Origin: CAVOGJ01 sp963700865
GTDB taxonomy: Bacteria; Planctomycetota; Planctomycetia; Pirellulales; Pirellulaceae
Length of the DNA: 64,000 bases
Assembly: GCA_963700865.1 (NCBI GenBank)
Contig: CAVOZC010000001.1
Location: forward strand, 1-64,000
Direction of reading: 5' to 3'
Shown piece after piece: positions 9,757-18,944 of this stretch. Below the pieces are notes generated by a model, which ran no database searches, was not told where the DNA came from, and was given only the letters and a program-made list of their open reading frames with translations. A program made the translations under genes and the position numbers. Each line of letters opens with the position of its first letter. Positions within the stretch are counted from its first letter, which is position 1.

Positions 9757-10497
9757 ATGTCGACTGCCACCGCCACCCACACGCCCATTCTAGAGGCCCG
9801 TGAACTGCGTAAGACGTACGGCGAGGGAGACACGCGCGTCGAGGCGCTCCGCGACGTGACGCTGCAGATCGGCCGCGGCGAAATCGTGGCCATCATGGGC
9901 CCGTCCGGTTCCGGAAAGAGTACACTGCTCAGCTTGCTGGGCATGATTGATACCCCCACCAGCGGACAGATTCTGCTGGAAGGCGTGGACGTCTCGACCC
10001 TCGACGACACCCAGCGGACGATCATCCGCCGTCGCCGCCTGGGTTTTGTGTTTCAAGCCTTCAATCTCTTGCCGATCCTGACCGCGATCGAAAACGCTTC
10101 CTTGCCAATGGAACTGGACGGTATGTCCACGTCCGAAGCGCGGCAGCGAGCCATGGGCGCCCTGGTGCAAGTCGGGATGAGTCAACGTTACAACCACTTG
10201 CCCAGCATGTTGTCCGGAGGGGAGCAGCAGCGAGTCGCCATCGCACGGGCGCTGGCCATCCAACCCGCGCTGCTTTTGGCCGACGAGCCGACGGGGAACC
10301 TGGACAGCGCGAACGGCCAACGGATCATGGAACTGCTCCGCCGCCTAGCCAACGACCAGGGACACACCGTTGTGATCGTGACCCACGATGAGGAAGTCGG
10401 GAAGACGGCCCATCGGTTGATTCGGCTCCGCGACGGCGCTATCGAATCGCCGCTTACCGCAGCGGCGCATTCGCCCGAGAGTCAAGTTCTGCGTTGA
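9757..10497 (+). CDS. ABC transporter ATP-binding protein, MacB/LolD type
   Basis: From ATG 9757 (MSTATATHTP) the product is about 246 residues. All nucleotide-binding motifs are present: Walker A GPSGSGKST, Q-loop in FVFQAFNLLP, signature LSGGEQQRVAIARA, Walker B LLLADEPTGNLD, and the switch His in VIVTHDEE. The insert TLDDTQRTIIRRRRLGFVFQ and the DEPTGNLD sequence are typical of the MacB/LolD/FtsE branch. It sits 43 bases upstream of the matching FtsX-type permease, so the two form one exporter. This class uses mechanotransmission to move lipoproteins, peptides or toxins rather than transport through a membrane cavity; the cargo is not predictable. Confidence 0.92.
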   Translation: MSTATATHTPILEARELRKTYGEGDTRVEALRDVTLQIGRGEIVAIMGPSGSGKSTLLSLLGMIDTPTSGQILLEGVDVSTLDDTQRTIIRRRRLGFVFQAFNLLPILTAIENASLPMELDGMSTSEARQRAMGALVQVGMSQRYNHLPSMLSGGEQQRVAIARALAIQPALLLADEPTGNLDSANGQRIMELLRRLANDQGHTVVIVTHDEEVGKTAHRLIRLRDGAIESPLTAAAHSPESQVLR

Positions 10498-10540
10498 TTC
10501 ACGGCTGCGCCGGTTACCCGTCAGGCAAAAGGAAACGGAT

Positions 10541-13048
10541 ATGCTACAGCGATTGCCGTGGAAATTCGCGGGCCGCGAAATGCGGCAGCATCCGGGCCGG
10601 GCACTGCTTACGTGGCTGAGCGTGGTCATCGGCGTGGCGACCGTGACGGCTGTCGGCTTGTCCACCCGCTCGGCTCGCACCGCCTACCAGGAGATGTACC
10701 AGGCGATCACGGGCCGCGCCGCACTGGAAATCTCCGCGGCGGGAGGCGGCCCGCTCGAGCTATCGCTGCTCAAGTCGGTCCGAGAGACACCAGGGGTGCG
10801 CAACGCCGTGCCACTCATCCAGCGGCTCGCGATCATGTATTACGAAGGCGGCCGCATGAAGCTGGTGGCTCTCGGCGTCGATCCGAAACTCGACTCCGCC
10901 GTTCGCGACTACGACATCGTGGCTGGCAAGCCTCTGTCCGCGGCGGACGGCGTGTTGCTGAACGCCTCGCTGGCTCGCAGCGCGAAGATCAAGGTCGGGG
11001 ATCGGGTGAAGCTGCTTGCCCGCCGCGGCTTGGTCCGCACGACCGTCGTGGGACTGGTCGAGCCCCGCACTGGCGCGGCTGTCAGCAGTGGTGCGGTGCT
11101 TCTCATGCCGCTGGCGGCGGCGCAGCAACGGTTTGCGGCCCGCGGACGCTGCGATCGCATTCAGGTCGTCTTGGATAGCGATGCGGATCTGGTGGCCACG
11201 CAAACGCGGCTGTCCAGCCGCTTGCCGGTCGGTAGCCTCGTGCGGCCGCCGGTCACGCGGAGTGCGAATGCCGAGGAAACCATCTTGGCCTTGGAGAACG
11301 GGCTACGGTTGGCCACGGCGTTCTCCTTGCTGTCCGCCGTCTTCATCATCATGAATACGTTCTTGATGAACGTGGGTCAGCGTCGGCGACCCTTGGCGGT
11401 CATGCGAGCCATCGGTGCGACGCGGGGACAGATCGCCCGCTTGTTGTTTCACGAAGCCCTGTTGCTGGGAACCGCCGGTACGCTGGCGGGTGTGCTTGTC
11501 GGGTGGGGGGGCGCCTTGTTGCTGAATGCCGCCATGTGCCAGATGTTCCAGGCTTCCCTGCCACACATCGAGTTTCGCTGGGGGCCACTCGCACTTGCCG
11601 CCGCGTTCGGCTTGGGCGTTTCGCTGCTGGGTGCGGCCCTGCCCGCCCGCAAGGCCGCACGGCTGACACCGCTGGAAGGCATGAGTGGTGTTCCCCGCGA
11701 AGACATCGAGGGCCATTCGAGACTGGGCGTCATGGCAGGCGGACTGGTATTACTGCTCGCGGTGGGCGTGCTCACCGCATGCCTGGTCGGTCGATTGCCC
11801 ATCAACCATGCCGTTTCGGCGACCGTGTTGTTGCTGATCGGCCTGGTCTTGCTGATCCCGCTGGTCTTGCGACCGCTGACGCGCGTTGTCCAGGCCGTCT
11901 TGCAACCCGTTGCGGGTGTCGAGGCACGGCTGGCTCGCAGTCAACTACTTCGTCATCGTGGCCGCACGACACTGACAACCGGCGTGCTGTTTGTGGCCGT
12001 GGGTACCGGCTTGGGGCTGGCCCACTCGGTACTGGATAACGTGGCCGATGTGAGAAGCTGGTATCGCGCCGCGATCGTGGGAGATTTTTATGTCCAGGCC
12101 GCCATGCCTGATATGGAAACCGGCATGGCGGCGGGCATCCCGGAAGCGGTCGGCCAGGAAATCCGCGACATCCCCGGCGTGACGCGTGTGACCAGCGTAC
12201 GATTTATCTCGGCCAAGGCCAACGAGCAACCGGCGATCGTTGTGGCGTCCGAACGCACGCAGGTCTCGACAGCGGCGTCCACGGACCCCGAGTCGCCCTT
12301 CGCCCCGCCGCCGGGCGATGACGTGTTGCTCGGTTCGGTGCTGGCGCAGCGCATCAAGAAACAAGCGGGCGAAACGATCACCTTGGAAACACGCGACGGG
12401 ACCCGCGACCTGCGCATCGCGGCGGTCGTCAATGACTACTCCGCGGGGGGGCTGACCATTCACATGCAGCGCACGTTGGCCGCACGACTGTGGGATGTGG
12501 AGGGAGTCGACGCCTTTGTGATCAAGGCCGACCATGCTCGCCTGCCGGCCGTTGGGCAGGCCTTGCAAGCCATCAGCCGGGAACACGGCACCCTGCTTCA
12601 TTCCTATGCGGACATGACCGCAATGATCGAAGGCATGATGGCAGGTGTCGTGGGAAGCCTGTGGGGGCTGCTCGTATTGAGCCTCGTGGTCGCCGCCTTT
12701 GGCGTGGCCAATACACTGGGCATGAACGTGCTCGAGCAGACCCGCGAGCTGGGATTGTTACGCGTGGTGGCGATGACTCGCGGCCAGGTACGCAAAACGA
12801 TTATCGCTCAAGCGGCCATGCTGGGGCTGCTGGGCGTCGTCCCGGGCATGTTTGCCGGCATGGCGATGGCCTACATCATGCACCTTTCCACCTTGCCGGT
12901 CATTGGCCATCCGGTCGCCTTTCGCTGGCACCCCTGGTTGCTGCTGGGCGGGTTTCTCGCCGCCATCGGAATGGCTCTCGTGGCGGCCTGGATGCCCGCC
13001 GAGCGGGCCGCTCGCTTGCCCCTGGCCGCGGCACTCCGCTACGAGTGA
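10541..13048 (+). CDS. ABC transporter permease with duplicated FtsX domains
   Basis: 835 residues. An AAAGGAAA ribosome-binding site lies just upstream of the ATG. The order is: one TM helix (ALLTWLSVVIGVATVTAVG), a MacB-like periplasmic domain, an FtsX domain of three helices (around residues 255-375, LRLATAFSLLSAVFIIMNTF), two further helices (VMAGGLVLLLAVGVLTACLV), an anchor, a second periplasmic domain, and a second FtsX domain at the C-terminus (LWGLLVLSLVVAAFGVANTL). This internal duplication is the usual build of long type VII ABC permeases (LolC/E-like tandem forms). Partner of the ATPase just upstream. Intact, with no frameshift. Confidence 0.9.
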   Translation: MLQRLPWKFAGREMRQHPGRALLTWLSVVIGVATVTAVGLSTRSARTAYQEMYQAITGRAALEISAAGGGPLELSLLKSVRETPGVRNAVPLIQRLAIMYYEGGRMKLVALGVDPKLDSAVRDYDIVAGKPLSAADGVLLNASLARSAKIKVGDRVKLLARRGLVRTTVVGLVEPRTGAAVSSGAVLLMPLAAAQQRFAARGRCDRIQVVLDSDADLVATQTRLSSRLPVGSLVRPPVTRSANAEETILALENGLRLATAFSLLSAVFIIMNTFLMNVGQRRRPLAVMRAIGATRGQIARLLFHEALLLGTAGTLAGVLVGWGGALLLNAAMCQMFQASLPHIEFRWGPLALAAAFGLGVSLLGAALPARKAARLTPLEGMSGVPREDIEGHSRLGVMAGGLVLLLAVGVLTACLVGRLPINHAVSATVLLLIGLVLLIPLVLRPLTRVVQAVLQPVAGVEARLARSQLLRHRGRTTLTTGVLFVAVGTGLGLAHSVLDNVADVRSWYRAAIVGDFYVQAAMPDMETGMAAGIPEAVGQEIRDIPGVTRVTSVRFISAKANEQPAIVVASERTQVSTAASTDPESPFAPPPGDDVLLGSVLAQRIKKQAGETITLETRDGTRDLRIAAVVNDYSAGGLTIHMQRTLAARLWDVEGVDAFVIKADHARLPAVGQALQAISREHGTLLHSYADMTAMIEGMMAGVVGSLWGLLVLSLVVAAFGVANTLGMNVLEQTRELGLLRVVAMTRGQVRKTIIAQAAMLGLLGVVPGMFAGMAMAYIMHLSTLPVIGHPVAFRWHPWLLLGGFLAAIGMALVAAWMPAERAARLPLAAALRYE

Positions 13049-13079
13049 CCGCTCGCATCCCCATCTTCAGAGTTGACGG

Positions 13080-14114
13080 TCAGTTCGCCATCGCAGCGGA
13101 CAGCTGGAACGAGTCGGGGACAGGCAGCATCTGGAAAACGCGGCGAGGCATGCCGAAGCGAAACGTCGCCTCTCTCCCAGTTTCGTCGACCTCCACGATG
13201 CGGAATCGATTGCCGTCGGCGATCAGCCACGTACCAAAAGGGGTCGGAATGGCATCCTGGGTCCAACGAAACATCCGGGGCACGCGCTCGTTCGATCCAG
13301 CAACACGCTGTGCCAGTTGGAAGTTTCGGTCGTAGATTTGAACCACGCCGTCACGCGTGTTGGAGATCACATAACCATCGTCGGTGGCCCGCAAATGATG
13401 GGGACCATTCAAGTCTCGAATGACCACCTCGTGCGCGAGCGACTCGCGGTCAATGCGGATCACGCAGCCCTGATAGAAGAGGACGGCCAGCACTTTACTG
13501 GGATCGTGCGGGTCCACGATTGCCGAATTCACATGGGTGGTTTGCGCGTGGCTCGGATAGCAATTCAGCCGATGGTCCGCCTGCTCGTCGATCACCCGCC
13601 GCTCTCCTGACTTTCTAATGTCATATCCATGCTGGTGGGCCCACCAAATCCAGAGCAGATTTCCCTCGAGATCCACTTCCAGCACGGCGTCGATGCCGCT
13701 CGCCGAGAGAAGCAGTCCCCGCTCGGTCCGCCGTACCGTGCGGACCAGATTGAAGTAGGGGCTGCGGACCTCAAGGTCAATTTCGCCGCGGGCGTTTCGC
13801 CGCACCACATGCTCGTCGCCCGCCACGCCATCTTCGACACAGTTGGGGCCGGTCAGATGGTAGAGCCCCTCGCCCGGAACATAGTCCATGCCGAACGGCT
13901 TGGGACAATGGAGCGTGGCCAATTTGCGGATGCTCCCAAAAGAATCGCCCCGCTCGAACAACGAGATCTCGCCGCCCGGGTCGCCAGCGAAAATGTCGGT
14001 CATCGGTACCAGCAGCAGTTTTTGCACCCACGGGCTGCGGCCTTGAACGATGCGGTTCAGCCGAAACAGCCCATACCGCCAGGAGGTCTGAGCGTAGGAG
14101 AGCAGGAATTTCAT
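13080..14114 (-). CDS. Arylsulfotransferase/propeller-like hypothetical protein
   Basis: About 344 residues from ATG 14114 (MKFLLSYAQTSWRYGLFRLN). No signal peptide is evident, so it is likely cytoplasmic. Repeating strand motifs (YHLTGPNCVEDG, GLLLSASGIDAVLEVDLEGN, HHLRATDDGYVISNTRDGVV, GTWLIADGNRFRIVEVDETG) indicate a beta-propeller of the NHL or arylsulfotransferase-like fold, with paired HAQTTHVNSA and GPHHLR histidines as possible ligand contacts. The frame is open upstream to 14273 but those residues look non-coding. Convergent with the ABC permease, whose stop is only about 30 bases away. No substrate can be inferred. Confidence 0.7.
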   Translation of the reverse strand: MKFLLSYAQTSWRYGLFRLNRIVQGRSPWVQKLLLVPMTDIFAGDPGGEISLFERGDSFGSIRKLATLHCPKPFGMDYVPGEGLYHLTGPNCVEDGVAGDEHVVRRNARGEIDLEVRSPYFNLVRTVRRTERGLLLSASGIDAVLEVDLEGNLLWIWWAHQHGYDIRKSGERRVIDEQADHRLNCYPSHAQTTHVNSAIVDPHDPSKVLAVLFYQGCVIRIDRESLAHEVVIRDLNGPHHLRATDDGYVISNTRDGVVQIYDRNFQLAQRVAGSNERVPRMFRWTQDAIPTPFGTWLIADGNRFRIVEVDETGREATFRFGMPRRVFQMLPVPDSFQLSAAMAN

Positions 14115-14343
14115 GGGTCCGTCCGTGGGCTCTCGGCAAGCGACCCCGCGGCGAGATCGCAACTGCGGCCGTGGGGTGCTGGCGAGAGGCGGGATCGTGA
14201 TGGGGAAAACCTGGAATTTAGATGTCGCTGAGCCCTGACGCAACGCGAAGTTACCCCTGGCAAGCCTCCGCAAGGGGCTTTTTTCCCTCGTCCGAATGTC
14301 CCAAAACCAACAGAGGCCAGGCTAAACGCCGCCCGCGACGCGT

Positions 14344-14962
14344 TCACCGGACCAACGAGACAAGGTACAGCATCTCCCGAGCAATCTGCCGGCAGCGCTC
14401 GTCATAGGTGGCCGATTCCTCTGGGGTACCGTCGGACGCTTTGGGATCCTCATAAGCAATGGCCGTCCGATAGTCAGCGCCCACGACATGCGGACAGGCT
14501 TGATCCGCTTGCGCAAACCATGACGGCCGCAAAACCAGCCCGCGGATTGGGCTCCTCGGACAAAACCTTGGAAAAGCACCGGAGTGCCGGTGTCTGCTCG
14601 CCAAACGACAGCCCATAAATCGGGTTGTCCCCAGCGGCGACCTCCTGAATGTTCCAGCCGGCCCGCTGTAGCGCTGCCACGGCCCGCGGATTGAAGGCCG
14701 TCGCCTCCGTTCCCCCGGAATAGGTTCCGATCGCATCGATGCCATAGTGGGCGGCGGCCGCGGCCGCCCAGGCCTGGGCCAACTGGCTCCGCCGTGAGTT
14801 ATGGGTGCAGACGAAGACCAGCAGCACGGGCCGATCGGCCAGCCTTTGGCCACGCATGTACTTCGCCAACGCCTCCAGTTCCGCCCGTCGCTGGACAGGG
14901 ATCGTCGTGAATTCCGTGACTCGTTCGGCAACGTACGTGGCAAGCTCAGGAAACATCACCAT
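14344..14962 (-). CDS. Low-molecular-weight phosphatase / arsenate reductase-like protein (frameshifted)
   Basis: The loop VFVCTHNSRRSQLAQAWA gives the CX5R(S) nucleophile of LMW protein-tyrosine phosphatases and thioredoxin-type arsenate reductases. The general acid is in YEDPKASDGTPEES near the C-terminus, reached after a frame change at about 14530. Starts at 14962 (MVMF) or 14956. The reading frame is also open without a stop into the transporter fragment upstream, so a transporter-phosphatase fusion is possible; arsenic efflux-ArsC fusions are known in other bacteria, though the transporter here looks BASS-like rather than a clear ACR3. C-terminal helix CRQIAREMLYLV. Phosphatase versus arsenate reductase is undecided. 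Confidence 0.72.
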
Positions 14963-15331
14963 GCTCTGCTGGGCGTTGGCGGGACGACGAAACAAAAAGC
15001 GGTCCACCGTTCCCGCAATCAGATGCTGCACCAGGTTGTAAAAAATGATTGGCAGCAGAACTTGAGGATGATCCGCCAAGGCCATCGAGGCCAGCACGAG
15101 TCCGGTGCCGTTATTGTTCATACCGAGGCCGAACATCAGTGAAATTTTGTCCGCTTGATTCGTGCGACGGACCTGCGCGATCGTCCAACCGGCGAAGAAC
15201 GCCACCAAGCAGAGCAAGGCCGTGATGCACAGGGTGACGGCCAGAAAATCCGCATCTGGCTGCGAGACTGCCTGGGGCAACGACACGGCCGCGTTGGCGT
15301 AATTGAGAAGCAGTAATATGGCCGAATTCGC
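14963..15331 (-). pseudogene. C-terminal fragment of a BASS-type (bile acid:Na+ symporter fold) transporter
   Basis: About 120 residues with four hydrophobic segments (NSAILLLLNYANAAVSLP, FLAVTLCITALLCLVAFFAG, DKISLMFGLGMNNNGTGLVLA and PQVLLPIIFYNLVQHLIAG). The MFGLGMNNNGTGLVLA segment corresponds to the crossover-helix region of BASS-family carriers. Whole proteins have about 300 residues and ten helices, so the first half is missing. The homology stops abruptly at about 15331, exactly where the histidine kinase sequence begins, with no start codon or ribosome site in between. The fragment is not in frame with the kinase. Read as the right side of a deletion junction or a chimeric assembly. 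Confidence 0.65.
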
Positions 15332-16586
15332 CCGGCTCGATGCCCCAGCCGTGGTCGATAACGGACAGCAGCATCGACGGCTCGGTCTGCTCCAGTCGAA
15401 CCGTGATGGGAGTGCCCGCGGGACTGTACTTGCAGGCATTGTCAAGCAGGATATTCAGTAACTCTGCCAGCAGGGACGGTTGCACGCACACCACGCTGGC
15501 CTCCTGCGCCTTCTCGAGAACAATATCGGTAAAGCGAGGATGTTCGGACCAGGTTGGCAGATACGATGGCAACCAGACGTTCAGGTCGAGCCGCTCCAAG
15601 GCCGGTTTCGCTGCTTCCGCATCGGTGCGCGCCAAAAACAACAAGGCCTCGACCATGCGCGCCAGATGTGCGGCTCGCTGATGTACGGTCTCGATCACCT
15701 GCCGATAGTCCGCCGTCGAGCGGTGGCGTCGCAGGGCCACTTCCAGCTGACCCAGCATCGCCGCCAGGGGCGTACGCAACTGATGCGACGCATCACCTGT
15801 GAATTGCCGTTCACGCTGAAAGGCCTCCTGCAAGCGATCGAGAAGCTGGTTGAAGGCCCGCCGCAGTTCGTCCAATTCATCGTTGCGCGTCAGCGGTGGA
15901 ATTCGCCGAGTCAGATCGGCGGCGTGTATTTCGCCAGCGGAGGTCGCCATCTGTCGCACGGGCAGGAGCGCCCGACGGCACACGAAGCGTCCCGACCCCA
16001 ACGCCAGTAGCCAGGTCACCCCCGCGACGCCGGATAGCGTGGCGGCCAGCCGACGTAACGTGGACCGCACGGGATTCAGATTGATTCCAGCCGTAATCGA
16101 CAACATGCGATATTTCACCTCTTCCTCGTCGGGCGCGGCCTGGGCACCCTCCACCAGCTCGGCTTGTTGACTGCCGGCGCGGACGCTTCGCTGCACGACG
16201 GCCCAGGAGCCGACGCGCCAGCGGCGGTCATCTCGGTAAGCCGCATTGAGGTCATGCAAGCCAGATGCCCCCTCCAGGACCGGAAGGTTCTGGGCTCCGC
16301 GCGATTGATCGACGATCTCTCCTTGGCCGTCCGCGACCCGCCAAACAACTGGACTGTCAAAATTCAAGAATTCGAGACTCTGGGGACGATCGGCCGGCTC
16401 CCATTCAACACCCTCGGGCCCCGCCTCGATGGCGCCGACAATCGTGTTGAGGACGGTGTCCAGACGTTCCAAGACCTGACGATGCAAATAGCCGTACGCC
16501 AGGGCGTAGATGGCCACGGAAAAACCGATGAGGACAAACGCCAACATCGTGAGAAAAAAGGCCAGCAGGCGAGTCGTCAGCGTCAC
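15332..16586 (-). pseudogene. Sensor histidine kinase truncated before its G boxes
   Basis: Layout: TM1 (residues 5-29), a periplasmic domain of about 140 residues, TM2 (VAGVTWLLALGSGRFVC), a HAMP linker, the H box FTGDASHQLRTPLAAML with the phospho-accepting His, the N box ILLDNACKYSPAGTP, and a G1-like DHGWGIEPG. About 418 residues are authentic; then homology ends at about 15332. The expected F box and G2 box (GxGLGL) are absent, and the frame continues for some 70 nonsense residues to 15111, which is antisense to nothing and out of frame with the transporter fragment. Without G2 the ATP lid is missing, so kinase activity is doubtful. It begins 4 bases after the response regulator stop. 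Confidence 0.8.
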
Positions 16587-16590
16587 GGCG

Positions 16591-17268
16591 TCACCTTGGA
16601 GTCTTTCCCCAGGTGTAGCCTCGGTTGCGCAACGTGTGGATCAACCGGGGACCGTGCGCTTCCAGCTTACGCCTCAATTCCATGACATGTACCTCCAGGG
16701 TATTGGAGAGACCGTCGTATTGCTCGTGCCAGACGTGCTCATAAATCCGCGTGCGGCTCAACACGTCGCCCCGATGGCGGAGGAAGAACACGAGCAAGGC
16801 CTGTTCCTTGGCCGTCAGGTCCAGAGCCTGCCCTCCGCGTTTGACCTGCTGCGTCGCCAGGTCCATCGCAACGTCCCCATCACGAAGCACCGTCGTGGCT
16901 TGTCCCGGATGTCGCACCAGCACGCGGACGCGAGCCAGCAGCTCTTCGAAGGCAAATGGCTTGCACAGGTAATCATTCGCGCCATGGTTGAGCCTCGCGA
17001 CTCGATCGGACACCGCGTCCCTCGCGGTCAGGAACAATACGGGGGTCGTCTGATCCTGTTCGCGAAATCGCTGCAGCAGCTGCAGGCCATCGGTCGCGGG
17101 AAGCCGTCAATCCAACAAGACCACATCCCAGCCTCCATGCCGTAGATGCTCCCAACCGCTGGCTTCATCCGCCGCCCGCTCCACCGTGAAGCCCTCTTCG
17201 CGCAGGCCTCTGACGACGAAGTCCGCAATGGCGTCTTCGTCTTCCACTACCAGAATGCGAAAGCCCAT
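16591..17268 (-). pseudogene. OmpR/PhoB-family response regulator with an in-frame TGA next to the phospho-Asp
   Basis: From ATG 17268 the frame starts MGFRILVVEDEDAIADFVV, the receiver-domain N-terminus with its acidic pair. The phosphorylation site is in WDVVLLD (Asp53), immediately followed by a TGA at 17107-17109 and then RLPATDGLQLL in the same frame. The family usually has DWRLP, DVRLP or similar here, so TGA most simply replaces TGG (Trp). The remainder is intact: the conserved Thr and Lys in VLFLTARD and YLCKPFAFEELLARV, then a winged-helix DNA-binding domain ending LRNRGYTWGKTPR. No frameshift is needed. Co-oriented with the kinase gene 4 bases downstream. Confidence 0.85.
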
Positions 17269-17325
17269 GCAGCACCTTGTTGTAAGCGACGGTTCACGTT
17301 GTGTGTCGCGGGCCGGCGACCAACC

Positions 17326-17462
17326 TAGTGCAGCGTCAAGTGTCAGACTGAGAGTTGGTCAAGACCGTGGCTGTGGCTGTGGCTTCCAGCCGCAGCCGAC
17401 TGGGGCAAGATGCCCCAGCCACGATGCGCGAACCCCAAACTTGAAACTTGACGAAGCACTAG
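17326..17462 (+). repeat. Dispersed MITE-like repeat, copy 2
   Basis: Begins TAGTGCAGCGTCAAGTGTC and ends AAACTTGACGAAGCACTAG, so the ends form an imperfect inverted repeat (CTAGTGC...CGTCAAGT against ACTTGACG...GCACTAG). The core is the same GTGGC...CTGGGGCAAGATGCCCCAG...CCAC hairpin region as the other copies, with an extra tandem 'gtggct' triplet pair. The right-hand TA provides the stop codon of the gene at 17459-17866. It lies between the response regulator and that gene. Confidence 0.8.
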
Positions 17463-17866
17463 TCCTCCTTTTCCGCTTCCGATCCCTCATCATCGGCACT
17501 CTCCTCATCGTTCACAAGTTTCCCGCTCGACTTGAACTTCGCTTCGATCTTCTTGTCGTCCGTGCCTTGCAGTTGAACTTCGTAATACTCTATTGACGCC
17601 GGCGCGGCCAACGGCACTCAGTAGTTGTCGCGTCTTGGGCGATTTCCGAGGTGCCGGGTGTGACGAGGGTTTATTCTCCGCGCCGCCGTCAATAGTTCTT
17701 CTTCGCCGTCTTCGACCTTTGAAACCGATTCGGCGGATACCATCACCGCGGTGGGCAATTCACGAAGCGGCACAACCTGTTCCTCCGCCCGGACGTATCC
17801 GGTCCAGACGATTCCCAGCATCATTGCCAACGCGCACCTGGACAGGGACCTGATTGCAGCTTGCAT
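17459..17866 (-). CDS. Small secreted PepSY-like acidic protein (frameshifted)
   Basis: Starts at 17866 with a signal peptide (AAIRSLSRCALAMMLGIVWT, cleavage near VRAEE), followed by QVVPLRELPTAV, the common N-terminal motif of PepSY-like domains. A different frame from about 17600 gives the matching C-terminal pattern YYEVQLQGTDDKKIEAKF and an acidic tail (DEESADDEGSEAEKED). The stretch between, about 17600-17720, fits neither frame well, so more than one indel or some loss is likely. The TAG stop lies inside the terminal CTAG of the neighbouring repeat. Located upstream of a degenerate two-component system; PepSY-like genes often neighbour such regulators. Moderate confidence only. Confidence 0.5.
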
Positions 17867-18214
17867 GTGGATACTCCATGGTTCGAACGCGGTATTTTCA
17901 CAACCTGACCGCCGGCGTTCCCATACGGAATGCTCGATCAAGGTACGAACCAATCATACCGCAGCTCCCCAAGACCTCCGTGAAGCGAAGATAAGAAATT
18001 CTTTATCGCTTTTCCGTGGAACGTCATCGACGAGACCTCCAGTGGGAGACAGTTTCCTTTGCGGAAGTGCGCCAAGCTGGTCGGGCATGGTCTGTTCTAT
18101 GGGTATGAAAAAGCTCGCCCGTTGAGTTGCCGGACGAGCGCGTGCGTTGCTATCGGTCATGGAAATCGGCCGCAGCGGTACGATCCGCTGCGGCCGAAGA
18201 AGGAGTCCAGGGGA
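17867..18214. other. Intergenic region, nothing recognised
   Basis: About 350 bases between the PepSY-like gene start and the PEP-CTERM gene stop. A 68-codon minus-strand frame at 17954-18160 has no ribosome site or recognisable composition. It presumably carries the promoter of the PepSY-like gene. Confidence 0.5.
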
Positions 18215-18899
18215 TCAGCCGCGCCGACGACGCAGGCAGGCCAGACCGCCCAGACCGCCCAGGACGAGCAGGGCCATCGAGCCGGGCTCGGGGACGAGCA
18301 ATTCGAGTTGCGGAGCCGTACCCGCATCGTTGACGTCAACAATTTGGATCAGGTCGAGCACGCCGTCAAACGAGGGAGCAACTTCTGCGATGACAAAAGC
18401 GACGACGTTGTTGCTGTTGCCACGCTCGGCCGAGATAAAGCTGGAGGCGTCGATATTGATGACGCCGGTTGCTGGTGCCTCAGTGCTGAGCAAGGTCGCG
18501 AATGATCCACCGGGTGACTGAAACAGTACTTGCCGCTCTGCAAGCGAGTCGATCGCGCCATCAAAGCCCGCATCAACCGACACACCATAGACCTCGTAGC
18601 TGCCGGCCGTGCCGACCAGGGCACCTACTTCGTAGGTCAGGGTCGCGGAGCCCACAGTGCCCACGAACGAAGAGGTATCAAAGACCATGAAGCCGCGGAA
18701 TTCGTTGTTGCCCCCGGTCGTCCCGGCACGGATCGACCGACCTTCGGAAATGCCACCCGGCTGGGCGAATAAGTCGTTGATACGACCCTGCACCTGTGAC
18801 GAGTTGGCGATCGGAATGATGGCCGCCTGAAGCGTGCCGGCCAACAAAGCGGCTCAGCGAACAGGCACCCAGAATCCGGGCTTGAGCGCTCATTGACAT
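18215..18899 (-). CDS. PEP-CTERM sorting domain protein (frameshift in signal peptide)
   Basis: Secreted protein with a C-terminal sorting signal: VPEPGSMALLVLGGLG, then a basic RRRR tail, which is recognised by exosortase in the inner membrane. The start is ATG 18899, preceded by CTGGAGGTTTGTCTA (good GGAGG site). The first residues (MSMSAQARILGACSLS) and the rest of the leader (LLAGTLQAAII) are in different frames; the change is at about 18850. The body, about 190 residues, is rich in small and acidic residues with strand-like repeats (FRGFMVFDTSSF, SATLTYEVGALVG) and may be an extracellular beta-sandwich. Cargo role unknown. No exosortase gene is in the window. Confidence 0.8.
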
Positions 18900-18944
18900 T
18901 AGACAAACCTCCAGTTGAAAATGAAGAAGGAAAATCCAAACCGG

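Noticed and set aside
14230..14280. Terminator-like stem with a T run upstream of the propeller-like gene
   Set aside because: The stem (aagcc / ggctt) is only 5 bp and points along the plus strand, where no gene ends.
17107..17109. TGA read as selenocysteine or tryptophan
   Set aside because: There is no visible SECIS-like hairpin, the position normally holds Trp or an aliphatic residue, and TGA acts as a normal stop in several genes of this window.
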